The notes under the pieces are model-generated. The model saw only the letters and a program-made list of their open reading frames with translations. It did not search any database and was not told the DNA's origin. From the NCBI GenBank assembly GCA_029891345.1, contig CM056993.1, positions 273,762,900 to 273,826,899 on the forward strand: DNA of 64,000 nt. The letters run 5' to 3'. Below are positions 32,728 through 45,130 of the stretch, one piece after another. A program made the position numbers and the translations under genes. The first letter of the stretch is position 1, and each line of letters opens with the position of its first letter. The DNA is from Dryococelus australis. Lineage: Eukaryota; Arthropoda; Insecta; Phasmatodea; Phasmatidae.

Positions 32728-34126
32728 AATTAAAAATAATAGACTTACAACCAGCTAACCTGATGTCCTGTACTCTGGATGGTCTACATCAACGTTCGCT
32801 GAGCTGTGGATGCGCGATCGCGGTTGTCACGTAACAGATGTACAAGCACTCCGCCCATCACGAATAGCTGCTTGCCACCGTGTAAGCGGGGAAACAGCAC
32901 GAGCTCGCTCATCGTAAAGTGCCCTGCAGTCTCCTGTCAACCTGGCCGCCGGCAAGTTCCTGGAATTGGCGCTGCCTATGACGTCACCTCGGGCTGTTCG
33001 CGCCCACTAAGGCTGCCACGTGGACGTGTTGACGAGTGACATCACCTCCTGCTAATCTGGCCGAAAGAGTGGCAACCTGGCTGTGTTGATTACCGTATAT
33101 GGACATTATGATGTCATTTCCGGTGGAAGGATTGTTTTCCCGGAAGTTGACTGTGTAGTTCCATCAATAGATTTCTGTCCACTTTCATTGGCTGAGGTTT
33201 GGTTGACCCCCTCTAAGGGGCTATTGCAGGGCTGCCATCAACTCTGAAGCTGAAATCCATGTTTCTGTATATAAAAATCCTGGAATCATTGGGTAAAATA
33301 CTGTAAAATTCTTGCAATTTAAAAAATTGCTAATTACAGGGAAAAAATGGATATGAAGGACATTTACATATTTAATTTAGTTATTTTTGTTTGGAATATG
33401 CAAACCATGGTAAGTCTTTTCTCCACTCACACTTGTACTTTCGTTTATACAATGACCGTATGGCGATAATTTTCGTTTCCTCACCATTGTGATATCAATG
33501 CCAAATGCCAAACACAGTTACCAAATTCGGATTGTATGCATAAAAACAACAATTTGTTGCAAAGGTTCTTTCAATAATGGGCTTGACTTTCACATGTAAT
33601 CATACAGCCAGGAACAGAAATATGTAGATACCAGTGAATAATCAAGCAAAATATTTTACACCTACACTTTGAAGCAATCGCGTATGTTCAAAATATTAGA
33701 ATCTTTCAGACAAATGAAACTGACACACGTCGCTGTGGGCGCTGCATGTGCAAAAAAAAACACTTGATTTAAAAATCTGTAAAAACTGATCAAATCCATT
33801 AAAACGGCAGTTCTCCTGGGCTATTGCAAATTTTGGTATATAAGCTGCTCGAGCTGTTTATTCGTGGTTGCTGGAAGCTCCGAGGGATCATCTCCTGCAG
33901 TTAAGTAATATGCAATGAGTTTGCATATAAAAGAAATATTGTATGCCCTTATGGGGAAAGTAAAGAGGACATATTTGATGTCGTGATAGGTATTGGTTAG
34001 GCGTGAATATGGCTTAATTTCTGAAAGTAATTGAAATTTATATTTTAAGTTGCTGCAAAATAAAGATGAAAGTCACAGATATTCAAACGAAGCAAGGAAG
34101 CTTAGGGTTTCCTTTTTTTTAAATCT
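32728..34126. other. intron sequence, no recognised gene
   Basis: 32.75-33.25 kb is relatively GC- and CpG-rich and includes an open frame at 32806-33039 that I do not recognise. The remainder is AT-rich. Confidence 0.5.
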
Positions 34127-34368
34127 CACTTGATATTTTGTATTTATAAATTGGCCTTTGTTGGTCTTCATAGCCAAATATAATAACACTTGATTATTTA
34201 GTATTTTTAAAATGGCCTCTACTGGTTTTTATAGCCAAAGATAATAACACTTGATAATCTTGTATTCAGAATTTGGCCTTTGTTGGTCTTTATGGCCAAA
34301 TATAATTTCACTTGATATTTTGTATTCATAAAATGACCTTTTTTGGTCCTTATAGCAAAGCATGTTTA
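34127..34368. repeat. four tandem copies of a ~60-bp unit
   Basis: Units start with cacttgat at 34127, 34187, 34248 and 34309. Each contains an internal short inverted repeat (ttggc ... gccaa). The copies differ from one another, so this is an old array. Confidence 0.9.
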
Positions 34369-37024
34369 ATCTTATTGTTTTTTCTACAATAGTTGTTTCC
34401 CAAAAGGGACTAGGTAATTAATGAAAATAAAAATTTTGTTCTACCGTTTCAAAATGGCAAGAACTCCAATTTTTGGGATTGTGTACAGATTTGACATTTG
34501 AGGAATAAATGCAACCAAATTCTTATACTGTTAGTGCTTGGGTTGATTGTGATTCTAAGAACAAAAGAAAGTGAAAATACTGTGTGTAGCCAGAAATGTT
34601 TGCTAGAACAAAAAGAATATTTTAATGCTTGGTTTTTAAAAGGCTCAAATTTTTAAGATGGTTGAAAACTATTAAAGAAAAGGCACCTTTGGTATAATTG
34701 TGCTTTATTGTGCTATTTATACCTCATAATATTGTGTATTTTGTAGTGATATTTATTGAAAACATAGTAAAAACAAAATATTACCTAATTTGTGTGTTCT
34801 TGTGTGGTCGTTGTAGTTTACCTTTGCTATATTTGCTTCTGCACCCTCTCTGGCTGAATGGTTTTATTTCTACCTTTTTTGCTAGTTTCATTGTTTGGGC
34901 AGTTTGTAGCCCACTTTGCTGCGTCCTTTGAGTTAAAGGCATAGCAAATTTTTAAAATATAAACCCACGCGTGGAAATTACATGCATATTTTAAGAAGTT
35001 CATGGAATCAACTCAAAATTTCCTCTTGTTTATAACAATAAATAAGGTATTCAAGCTAACTTGATATGTATAACAAAACAGTAATAAACACCAAGCATTG
35101 GATGAATGGATAAAACAAAATTACCCTGAATTATAGCATAAGTTATCACTGTGTACTCTAGCTATAGGTATAATTTGAATAAAATACACGAAAAACTATA
35201 CATTTACAGTGCTTGAAGAGCAGGGGATATTTTGTTATTCATCATTAGTAAGGGCACTTAATAAAAAATATATTTAAAAATGAGGAACTATGGTATAATG
35301 ATGAAGTGATAGTTTATCCTAAATATGCAATTAAAAAAAATTAAAACAAAGTAAAAATTTGCAAAATAAAAAATTTTTGTAGAATACTGAAGAAATAAAC
35401 TAGTTATTTTCACCACAAACAGCTCTGTTTAATAATATGCTATTATTTTCCAAGCTACATATTTGAATTAAGTAAAAAATAAGAAATGAACTACAATGAC
35501 CCTATTAGTAGCAAATACATATTTGAAACCAGCTGTATATAAAACCACGGAACATTTATATGATGTGATTAGTAAATGCAAAAGCATTAGATAAAAACAT
35601 GAATTCCTGATGGCACAAAAAATACTTACCACATTTACGTTTCAGGATTGGTGTCTTTTCCAATTTCGCGAATAAATATGACACGTGATTAGAGCACACG
35701 ATTCGCTCTACACTGCTGTCTTGTTGTGCCGTTCTCAAGTCACGTTTCTCTGACTATCTCTCTGGAAGAAAAGTCCACACTAGACTGCCCAACTAATGGT
35801 ACTACTTGCCGATAAAGGTTGGTTTATGATTTTATGTCCCCTCTTTATGTAAGGAATGCACACAGCATAACACCCTCCCTCAAGTGCTTGCTTGCCACTG
35901 GGTTTGTCCAGGATGGCTTGGCATGGTTAAGTCAGTCAGAGACTGATATACAGAATGTTTGATCACGAGGGTAGAATAACATAAATAATATATATTAATT
36001 TTTATTTCTCCTTTGTGGGGTCCCTAAGGGCGTGGGGCTCAGGGCAGAGTGTACCCACCAGCCCCACCTGCTCCCCCTTCTGGGCGGGTCTGTCACGTTC
36101 TCTGCAAGCCACAAAATTATGGGCATTTCATTCTGCAAGCTAACCCACTGACCACCTTATCCGGAACTTACCCAAGAAAAATTTAATGGAATCAACAACT
36201 GATAGACAAAAATATTCTAAGGAGCCAATCAGAAATATGCCATTACAAAGTGTACCTAATGAGCATGCACATGCATAACATTATAAGCAGTGCTAAGTTT
36301 TTGACTGCGGTTTTTTGGTTAGTGGTTATTATGATTCTGCAATTATGCACATAAAGCATGGCTTATGAATTTGCTGTTTTTCATCTAGTTAGGCAAACCT
36401 TCTTGCAAAAGTTTATAACCTTACATGTATACACAGTCACAACATATTAAATCTTCATAAGAAATAGAGAATTATCACTGCTGCAGGTACCTATCAGCGA
36501 AGTATGCAGTTTAAGTTCACTTGTTTACTATGAAACACTTCTTGCCGTTGTACTGACCCATCATCCAGCAAAAATATAAATGTCATCCTCAGCCAAAGAT
36601 AGGAAGGGAAACCATAATTTTGTTCACCATGTGTCATTTGTTTTATCCAGTATTAACATGCCCCACAGCTAGGTCATGACTTAGCTTTCCAAAAATATTA
36701 AAATAAGAGTTGTAATGATTGAGGAATTTGGGTTTTTGGTTTTGGTTGTATCATTTGTTTCTTGGAAAAACATTTTTTCCGTAAATGGTCTTGTGAAAAG
36801 CATAACTATTGAATAAATTGAAGTGTAATTTTGGGAGGAATACCTGTCAACTTTGCTTAGAAATTGTGTAACTGCTTAAATATGTTCTTGGGGTGTTTGG
36901 TGAAAGGTTACAAATAGGTAAACACACAAGTTGCATGCATTCACATGTTCATGTATGCAACCAGTTTCAGATATTTTTCATTTAGAATTTAATTTATTTG
37001 GGAAAAGGGTTTGTTGAAAAATTT
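34369..37024. other. intron sequence; possible LTR end near 35876
   Basis: Mostly AT-rich. At about 35868-35890 the minus strand reads a G/A-rich run followed by TGTTATGCTG, which resembles a polypurine tract plus LTR start. No partner LTR or coding sequence supports it. Confidence 0.3.
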
Positions 37025-38000
37025 TTAATTCTGATGTGCTATACCGTGAGGTTGGTTGAGTACGGCGAGTACCACTTTGCGCTTCGGTGGGATTGCTTTT
37101 GCAGGTATACCTGGGTAACGTGTAACTTGTGGCGACTGTCTGATCTTAGGTGGTTCTGTTTTGGGTGAATTAGAATGTGGTTGACTATCAGTCAGGTGTT
37201 TGTTAGTGTTTACTGTCGCTGTGGTCGGTTCTGCTAACTGAAATCCCCACCAGATTGGAGTGGCGATCCCTAAGGAGGTGTCTTGTCCATTCAAGTAGGT
37301 GGCGAACACGGCGTGTGTTTCCTCGCAGAAGCGGACAGGTGTTGCTAAGAGATCCGTGGGAATCTCCGGTGTGGCTGGTCTCTGCAGGTAACATAGTGCT
37401 TGGACCCGCTCCCTCGGTGGGAGATGCGTGAGTGCAGCAAGGACGGGGTTAAGTTTTTGCTGAGGCCTGGAGGCAATGTGCACCCTTTTAACCTTCTCTT
37501 GGACACCACTCTGACGGGAGTAGGGCATGAGGACAGACTCACTACGATCGAGTTCATGGAAGGGGAGTAGGTGAAGTGTTGTCCTGTACGGGTGTACAAC
37601 CATGTACTCTGTCTGCCAATCAATTGCGGTATCCCTATCCCAGCACTCAGCGCAAGGAGCGCGGTGAATACTGAGAGTCGGGTTTCACTGGTGGACAGTC
37701 CCAGCACGGGGGTTAGTGTCTCAGGGGACCAATCTTCCCAACTCAGGGAATACCCCTTCTGGCGCAAGGAGAGCTGTGGCGAGGTTAAGCACCAAGCAGA
37801 CAAGTTGACCTCTGGAGTTTGAGCACCTAGTGTCAGGGCTCTACCGTTCGTACACCATGGTGCACAGAAAGGGTGGCCGTCCAGAATGTGTGTGGGTACT
37901 CTACTGGTGTAAGGAAGCTGTGAGTAAAATCTCCGGTCACCTGTTATTGCTCAGAGGGGCCTGATGTCTACTGGGAGAGGAATTACACTACGGGAAAGAT
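37025..38000 (-). pseudogene. unknown Pro-rich repeat gene, longest copy
   Basis: Read on the minus strand from about 38000. First come IPLPVDIRP and, after a stop, FYSQLPYTSRVPTHILDGHP, FCAPWCTNGRALTLGAQ and SAWCLTSPQLSLRQKGYS, which ends near 37560. A frame change there leads into the open frame 37603-37025, containing LPFHELDRSESVLMPYS, LPPRERVQALCYLQ, LLATPVRFCEETHAVF and the Pro/Lys tail KAIPPKRKVVLAVL. Related motifs occur at 10.2-12.2 kb and 24 kb. It is clearly a repeated family, but I do not recognise it. A hydrophobic stretch (FTALLALSAGIGIPQLIG) could be a membrane segment. There is at least one frameshift and one stop. Confidence 0.45.
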
Positions 38001-38988
38001 ACTCTCGAATTGGTTAAAATATATGTTTAGTCCGGTTACGGAAATAAACAGGGTGGTGTCGCACTACCTCCTAACTCAGCAGAAGCTTACAGAAGCTTAA
38101 CGTATGTAAGACAGGGGAAGGCGATTTATTCCTAGGTTAACAATGGCAGGGCAGACGAGTGATATGATAATAACTTAAACTGGACTACTCTACTATGTTG
38201 CACTGAAGGGGCCGGCTGTGTAATGGGTGCTATGACGTGTCAATGATAGTAGGAAGTCGTCGGCACAGAATGTGGTGAAGACAAGGCAAGTGCAGGTAAG
38301 AATCTTCAGCAACTGAATGCGGTGAAAACAAGGTAGCAGGAGATGATTCTCAGCACAAGGAGTGCATTGAGAACCAGGGAGGTGATGGTTCCTTTGGTAC
38401 AAACATGTGATGGAGCAACAGAACAGACTGGCGTTTAATGGTTGCGGCCTGCTATTTGTACTGTGCCCAGCACACCCTGGCTGGAGTTGTGGAGGGGATA
38501 AGTGTGGCATAGATCCTCTTGATGAGACATCAGTGGCTGTAGCTGGATCCAGGAACAAGGATACTGGTGGTGGAACCTGGCTGTGCGCTGGAGTACTTGG
38601 ATGATCTTTGAAGCATAGTCTTGGTGGCTCGACCGGTGAATCTGACGTGGAACATCCATCCTTTGCCTTGAGTAGAATCAAGCAGCAAATGCATGCACAC
38701 TAGTAGATTATTCTTTATTGAAAAGGTGTCATGCATAAATTCATATCAGGAATTGTGAATATTTTATGACATTAAATAATGCTACTTCAGGTTCTACACT
38801 TGGAATTAATTCAGTATGTAGTCATTACCATCAATATGTGAGGTTCTGCGTTTGAGTCCCATACAAGTGTGGGATTTGTGTGTTATTGTAAAGTTAAGAT
38901 AGTTTTAAACCATGTCCCTTTTGATAACATTCTGATTGTAAGCATGGCTTGTAAGCAGGAGTAAATTAATTTTGTATATTTTCCTTAG
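38001..38988. other. tail of the repeat copy and intron end
   Basis: 38.0-38.7 kb probably still belongs to the repeat copy (compare its AT-rich block with that at 11350). The open minus-strand frame 38193-38681 is not recognised. From 38.75 kb the sequence is intronic up to the splice acceptor ttccttag at 38981-38988. Confidence 0.4.
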
Positions 38989-39091
38989 ATGTCACAAGAC
39001 AGCAATGTTGAAGTTAGCATTACTGACCCAGGTGCCATTTCAGTACCATCCACATCTATGGGATTACAACACCAGCAGATGTCAACACAAG
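38989..39091 (+). CDS. BTB/POZ transcription factor gene, internal exon C
   Basis: Acceptor ttttccttag ends at 38988. The exon ends ...AACACAAG at 39091 before gtaacaac. It enters in phase 0, matching the exit of exon B, and leaves in phase 1. It codes MSQDSNVEVSITDPGAIS and QHQQMSTQ, Ser/Gln-rich linker sequence like that before the alternative DNA-binding exons of insect BTB genes. The following exon is not recognised in the window. Confidence 0.65.
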
Positions 39092-39343
39092 GTAACAACT
39101 GTACGTTCTACTTGTTTTTCCTTCCTAGATGTCACATTGTAAACCTGCTCTCTTTTCAAAATTTTCATGTTGTTGCAAACTCATGATCATGTTATTTCTA
39201 CAGTGTAATATTTCTGTTCTTGTTCACAGCTTTTATTAAGTATATCATATGATATTGGCTTGCAGTTGTGTGACTTTTAGAGATAGTGGAAAATAGCTTT
39301 TATGTGGTCAGTTTGACGCATGAGTCATACTGGCATATATATT
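39092..39343. other. intron sequence
   Basis: No feature other than the left target duplication of the hAT element (tatatatt, 39336-39343). Confidence 0.6.
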
Positions 39344-40633
39344 AGGGATGGGCCAATACCGATATCGATTAGCCGGCCGATAACACAACCATCGGCATCC
39401 TGTGGTATCTGAACATTATTTGCAGATTATTATTCACTGATTAGTAGCACTAATTTATTTAACACAGTCTTAAATAACCCGGTATGGAACATCTCATAAA
39501 GCATTAATTTACTGCATCCTTCAATCAGATATTCTGTCCAAAACCCAATATATATACGGAACAATTGTTTTCTGATTATATGTTCTCGTTGTTTACATTT
39601 TACCGTATTTTCTGTTGGTACATTCACTAAAGATTGTGTGCATAATTTGTTTTTGGGCACTATGTGATTTGCAAAACAATGCAGTTAATTGACTTGGTGC
39701 TATCAATAGTATTGTTTTCATCCCGTAAGAGTTTTTTGTTTTATTTTCTTCTTACATTGTTACTGTTTTTACTGCATTCATAGGTTGGCAACAATGAGAA
39801 AAGAACCTGTATTCTTAATCTTCTTGTGCATTTACCTCACTTGTAGGTTGGTGGAAATGAAAATGAATCACACATTCTATGACACTGTTGTCATTGAAAA
39901 ATGAAAATGGAAAGTGAAAACAAATACACTAGATTTTGACGGGCGTAGTTCGTATTCAAAACTGTTGGCTGCGGTTTTGGTTAGAGTGTTAAAGGTCTGA
40001 AGAATACTCTGCAAGTAATACTAATTGGCATAAATTGTCGCAAATATATCAGTTGTAATTTTAACCATGGGATTGAGAATGGCTCAGCCAACAAAGGAAT
40101 ACTAAGCAAAAATATGAATAAATTTGTTTAATTTCAAGTGAATATTTGATATTAAATTGTTTTCAATAAGTTATCTTTAATGACATCTTTAGGCTGTTGG
40201 TTTAAACAAACATGCATGTTGAGGTTACGTATGGTATTTCTCAGATTTAAAATCCAAGTTCACATCAGATTGCCTGAAGTTTTGAAGGTTGACTTTATTG
40301 AATTTAGTTCGTAATGAATACTTTGTCTGGTATTAGTTTTTCCTTGACTGTTAAATCACTTATTTGCCCAGTTAAATTGTCTATCTTATCATTTATTATT
40401 AAAATTATTGTTGTATTTCTTTTCTATGCTGTAGACACCTAATACAAAGTGCTGAAAGTGTTAACAAAACTGAATACTCAAATTTAAGTAATAAAAAGTA
40501 TTTTCAGATATTGGGAATTGGGCATTATGATTGTGCTCATCAAAACCGGTATCAGCATCGCTGCAATTGGTGGCATCGGCAGTTGAGAATCGGTATAATT
40601 GGTATCTGTAAAATGTGATATCGGCCCATCCCT
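39344..40633. mobile_element. non-autonomous hAT-like DNA transposon
   Basis: Ends agggatgggcc (39344) and ggcccatccct (to 40633) are inverted copies. Inside, both ends carry further copies of ccgat / atcgg phrases. The flanking 8-mers tatatatt and tatatatg match at seven of eight bases, the duplication size of hAT elements. The 1.29-kb interior shows no transposase. Confidence 0.75.
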
Positions 40634-40647
40634 TATATATGTATATA

Positions 40648-40689
40648 GACACACACACACACACCACACCACACACCACACACCACCCT
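40648..40689. repeat. CA-rich microsatellite
   Basis: (AC)n followed by accac-type imperfect units, directly beside the hAT element. Confidence 0.95.
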
Positions 40690-41356
40690 CAGCTGTTCAT
40701 AACTGTAAATTAGGAATAGCAGAGAAAGTGTTACAGTTTTTCTTAGGTATTATTCGTAATTTACAATCACAAAGGGGCATCCAAATGATTCTCTGACCAA
40801 CATTTTGCTGTGTTTGTGTCAACATCAAAACCTCTTCCAACAGTGTGTTACAAACAGTTCCATGTCGTGGGCCATGGAGTAAGCATTAAGAGGAGAGGGG
40901 AAGGATATGTTGTAGGAGAGACAGCAAATAAGAGTCCTCTCACATACGTATTATAGTTAATTATGTTTTAAAAAGGAGACAAAATGCACTAGTACTTACA
41001 GGGCGGTACTTGTGGATCGACACACACGCACGTGCACATGTGTCGGGCAAACACATTTTCCATGCAGATGTGCAGTTGCGACATTTCGCAGGCAGGGCCA
41101 GTTTTAGGTGGCTGCAGTGTGTTGAGCTGTGTTTGCCAAACAGTGAATCTAGCAATCAGGAGACGAAGAGGTTGAGGCAGGAAATTTGAAATGTGGCAGA
41201 GGGGTTATCTTATGTTTAAACCAGGTGTCTGTCTTTATTTGGTGATGTATTGGTTGGCCAGTTCCTAGAATCACAGTTCTGCACTGTTATGAGAAGGTGG
41301 TAGGGTTCTTCTCACTTTGGTCCTGTAATAAGAGTCAGTTCAGGTTGTGAGATGCT
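40690..41356. other. no recognised feature
   Basis: Intronic or intergenic sequence without a credible gene. Confidence 0.5.
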
Positions 41357-42060
41357 GTGTGTGTTGCAACTGGCTTGTCCTGTAAATTTACATTTACCCC
41401 AGCCATGGCTTGTTTAGTGTCTGCTTTATGGCCATTCATGAGGGCATGGACAAGCTCAGAACCATTCTCAATTGTGAACACAAAATTTTTGCCTCATCAA
41501 CACTCACTTAAAACTTGTTCTCCAACCACCCAGAATGTGCTTCAAAGTACCCGCCTTCACATGACCATCAAAACAAACTGGTGCACTTCAAATTGCCACC
41601 CAATGCCACAGTCAGTAATAGCACCATACACAGGGGGTCTCATCTTGGCAATAGCCTATGTTGTAGCTTGTATGCTTTTCTTCCAACAGAAGGCTCACCA
41701 ACCAGGCTTATCCTATCCAGGGCAGCTATGGCTGTGCAACAGAAAATCTCCTCTACCAGCTACAGTATGTTCATTACAATGCGGAGTACAGTACATTGGC
41801 TGTACTACCAACCATCTCAGACAGAAAATGAATGGCCATGAAGCGGATACCAAATAGGCCATTGCTGGGGTAAATGTAAAATTGCAGGAGAAACCAGTTA
41901 CAGCACATGCAATATCTCACAACCAGGACTTTGACTTATGCTACACAACCAGAGTGTGAGGGACCTACCTCCTTCCAACCAATAATAGTATAGGACTGCG
42001 ATGCTGGGAACCGGCCCACCAATGCATCACCAAATCCAGATAGACACCTGGTTTAAATAC
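41357..42060 (+). pseudogene. Penelope-like element remains with GIY-YIG endonuclease
   Basis: The open frame 41357-41857 ends with LQCGVQYIGCTTNHLRQKMN and GHEADTK, a GIY-YIG nuclease core as found at the C-terminus of Penelope-like retroelements. The frame continues after a TAG (41855-41857) with KPVTAHAISHNQDFDLCY and LRCWEPAHQCITKSR, which fits the end of that domain. The upstream part does not show a clear reverse transcriptase. There are three in-frame stops or more. The enzyme would nick the target for retroelement insertion; this copy is dead. Confidence 0.6.
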
Positions 42061-42979
42061 AAGATAATCCCTCTGCTGTATTTCTAATTTCCTTCTCACC
42101 ATAGTTTTACCTCCTGGCTGCTAGGCTCACTTTTTGCCAACCACTGCTCAACAGACTGCAGTGTACCACCATTTGCCACCTGCAGAAGCTGGACTAGCCA
42201 GCAAAACAAGGCAACCGCACATCTGTGTGGGAAATGTGTTCGTCTGACTTTTGTGTGTGTATCCATGAGTACTGCCATGTGAGTACTTCTGTTTTCTATC
42301 TCCTTTTTAAAATGTAGTTAGTAAAGATTGTGTTTGTAATGAGTAAGTACTAATTGTATTTTTAATTTGTGGGGTATTTTTGAGTTGATAAATGCTGCGT
42401 ATAGAATTTTTTGTACTAACATTTTTGTTTGGTAGGCCTATTGTGGGGTAACATATCAGTCATAAAGGCAAGTGTGTAAAAAGTATGTCATACATGTAAA
42501 AATAAAACAATTATAATGTGGTGAATCTTGCTAGTATTTAATATTGACAGTGTACAGGTACCCCAGCATTTTACAACTACTGGTTAGTTTCTAGTGTGCT
42601 TAGTTTAAGGTAGTATGTATTTCTGTTGCTAGATATCATTTTGATGTCTTTATTGACTATCAGGATAAGTAAAGGATAAATTTTTGAAACCACTGTAAGT
42701 TCTATGTATGGACTTGGTTTTAGTGTGGTTACAGATGCAACATCTGTTAAATAAAACAGTGCAGAACCAAATATCCTGTGTAAATACTGTGTATGTTTTG
42801 CCTGCTAAAAATGCAGTGATAACTAGTGTTCTATACCATTGAGTGAATTATTTTAATTGGATTTCGGTTTAAAAATTGTATCTTGTACTATGAAAATTGT
42901 GTCATTAACTATGTCATCTAATTTGTTAAAATTTGCAATGGGCCTAAACATGCCCTCTCAAAATAACAACCCTGTTTTG
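42061..42979. other. no recognised feature
   Basis: AT-rich; possibly the 3' part of the Penelope-like fragment up to about 42300. Confidence 0.5.
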
Positions 42980-43340
42980 GGGAACTGTTAAAATTTTGGT
43001 AAAAAAAAAAAAAAAAACAGAAAAATTTGAAGGAAATGGGTTGAAATAAGTTTGTTGCATTTATTTTGGTTGCTAAAAGTTGTGATTCTCTTCACCTCTA
43101 CTCTATGACTAGGCAACAGGAAAGATAAAAAAATAGACACCACACCCTGCTAGCTGTCTTAGAGCATGAACTATAGAATATTTACCCACCTGCACCTGCA
43201 GTTACTTATAGTATTATGTGCCAGAATTTCTTAGCACAGAGACTGCCTTTTGTGATACCATAATAATAACAACAACAACAAACTTGACTGAACTGCTGAA
43301 AGGAGAAATAAAGACTATCTTTTTGACATGGCTGTGAGCA
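42980..43340 (+). repeat. dispersed repeat, direct partner of 58970-59325
   Basis: Shares taagtttgttgcatttattt, gttctctt / gattctctt, and actgaactgctgaaaaggag-type blocks in the same order and orientation as 58970-59325. Contains a poly-A run at about 43001-43018. Confidence 0.7.
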
Positions 43341-44289
43341 AATACTGTATAGTTATAATGTACTTCACGTTTACTTATCTTCCACTTTAATATAAGATTT
43401 TAAATTCCTTCCCTCAAAATTCTTATGTAAACTATTAAAAAAAATTTCATTTTAACATAAATTTTAGGTTAACTTTTCGTACAATAAAGATGTGTTTGCA
43501 GGATGTAATTTGTACATTTCATATTTTAGAAAGTACCATTCTATCTTTGCTTTTATATTAATTTTATGTACTGAAACTATTAATTGTGTCATAATTTCTG
43601 GAAGCCCATGTTGTAAAGGTGTAAAAGTAAGACTTTCAGCATAAAGTACTTTCATTACTAAGTATAAAAGTTGAGGCTTTATTCATGTACGTTATAACAC
43701 AATTTTAGTGTAGAACTGTGGAATATATTATGTATCAGCACTCAGAAATCAGATTTATCAGACAAATAGTAACCACACATTTGGGACACTCAGGCCATTA
43801 ATGGTCTAACATCATCAGTGAGGTGGCCGCTATTTACCAATATTTGTCTGACATGAAGCGCAAGTCAATTTTCAGTACCTTCTTGCAGGAAAATCAGAGA
43901 AAGTATTATTAAAATATTAATTTGTTTCCATAGATACAAGTTTTCCAAATAAACTAATATCCTTGAAGGGTGTATAAGATATCCTATTGTCCCCAGGTAA
44001 CGCATAAGCACTGAGCTCGAGTCCCATGGAAGTGGAAGGATGTGGTTTTGTGAAACTATTGAAGTTCATAAAGTACAAATCTAATTATCGTATTTATTCG
44101 CCTCTGCATCCAAAATCAAACTTTTTTAAGTGAAAATTATTTCTAAAATGATGTTTGCCTGATAAAAGTCAGTAGATATCTGCCAGTACTCTAAAATTGA
44201 GCTGAAGCAGAATACCTGCTTTTAGTTCGAGCTAGACTTGGAATATTTTTCAGGGTTGAAAAGTTTACACTTCTATATTATTAGGTCAT
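43341..44289. other. no recognised feature
   Basis: AT-rich sequence without a gene. Confidence 0.5.
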
Positions 44290-45130
44290 TCAGCCATCGA
44301 CCGATGAGACTGTATTTTACTGTTTAAGAAAGAAAACAACACATTATTTAGTAATGATTGACACATATTTAAAATGATACACAAATATTTAAAAGGTAGG
44401 TGTGTTCCAGCAAAAGGATTTCCAAGAAATGGAGTTATGAACGCTGAACAACAGCAAAACTACCCCAAAACCAGGCCGCAAATCCGTGTAAGATGGCGCC
44501 TGATGAGATGGTTTTTTTCACAGTTTGCTAGAAAATAAGCAAGTTATTCATTCACGAAACAGTATTTTGAAAGGTAGGTGCGTAACGTTTCAAATTATGC
44601 CATAGAACTACAGATAAGAACACAGATTACCATCAAAACTATGCAGCATAGAAATATGACCATGAATTGGCCTGAGATGTGGTGCCTGATGGGATTGTTT
44701 GTTAAAGGTTTGCTAGAAATTAAGACTTTCATTCATGAAACAATATTTTAAAAGGTTCGTGTGTTATAGTTAAAATTATTCCACAGAACTTCAAATATGA
44801 ACATAAATTACTTTCAAAATTATCATAAATACCTAGTTGCATATCAGCCAAAAGGGCCACAGTGGTGTAGGGGTTAGACTACTTTCCTCCCATCTAGGTG
44901 AACTGGGTATGGGAATTGTGCCGGACGATGCCGCTGGTCGACTGGTTTTCTTGGAGATCTCCCGTTTTCCCCATCTCTTCATTCTGATGCTGCTTCATAC
45001 TCACCTCACTTTACTCTCATCGGCCATCAAGACCTCTATGTTAAGAGCCGCCCAAATCTCTTCACTTACTCACAAGTCAGCCTAAGATGTGGCACCCAAT
45101 GAGACAATTGTTAGAAAAATAAAGACAAGA
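44290..45130. repeat. ~179-bp tandem repeat, about 3.5 copies, interrupted by a SINE
   Basis: The phrase tattttaaaaggtaggtgtg recurs near 44385, 44563 and 44743. Each copy also has gatgtggtgcctgatgggat and tttgctagaaa-type blocks. The last copy is resumed after the SINE (cctaagatgtggcacccaatg at 45081). Confidence 0.8.
44850..45075 (+). mobile_element. tRNA-derived SINE
   Basis: Starts aaaagggccacagtggtgta, with ggtgtaggggttag resembling a polymerase III A box. The gggtatgggaattgtgcc segment about 35 bases later is a plausible decayed B box. Flanked by atcagcc (44843-44849) and gtcagcc (45076-45082), a likely target duplication. It sits inside one unit of the tandem array, which it splits. 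Confidence 0.6.

Noticed and set aside
32806-33039. Arg/Ser/Pro-rich plus-strand frame of 77 codons
   Set aside because: Located in a CpG-rich patch beside the virus-like element, with no motif, and the frame is uninformative.
38840-38875. tRNA-like B box (gtttgagtccc)
   Set aside because: No cloverleaf or A box at the right distance. A similar phrase near 44020 also lacks partners.
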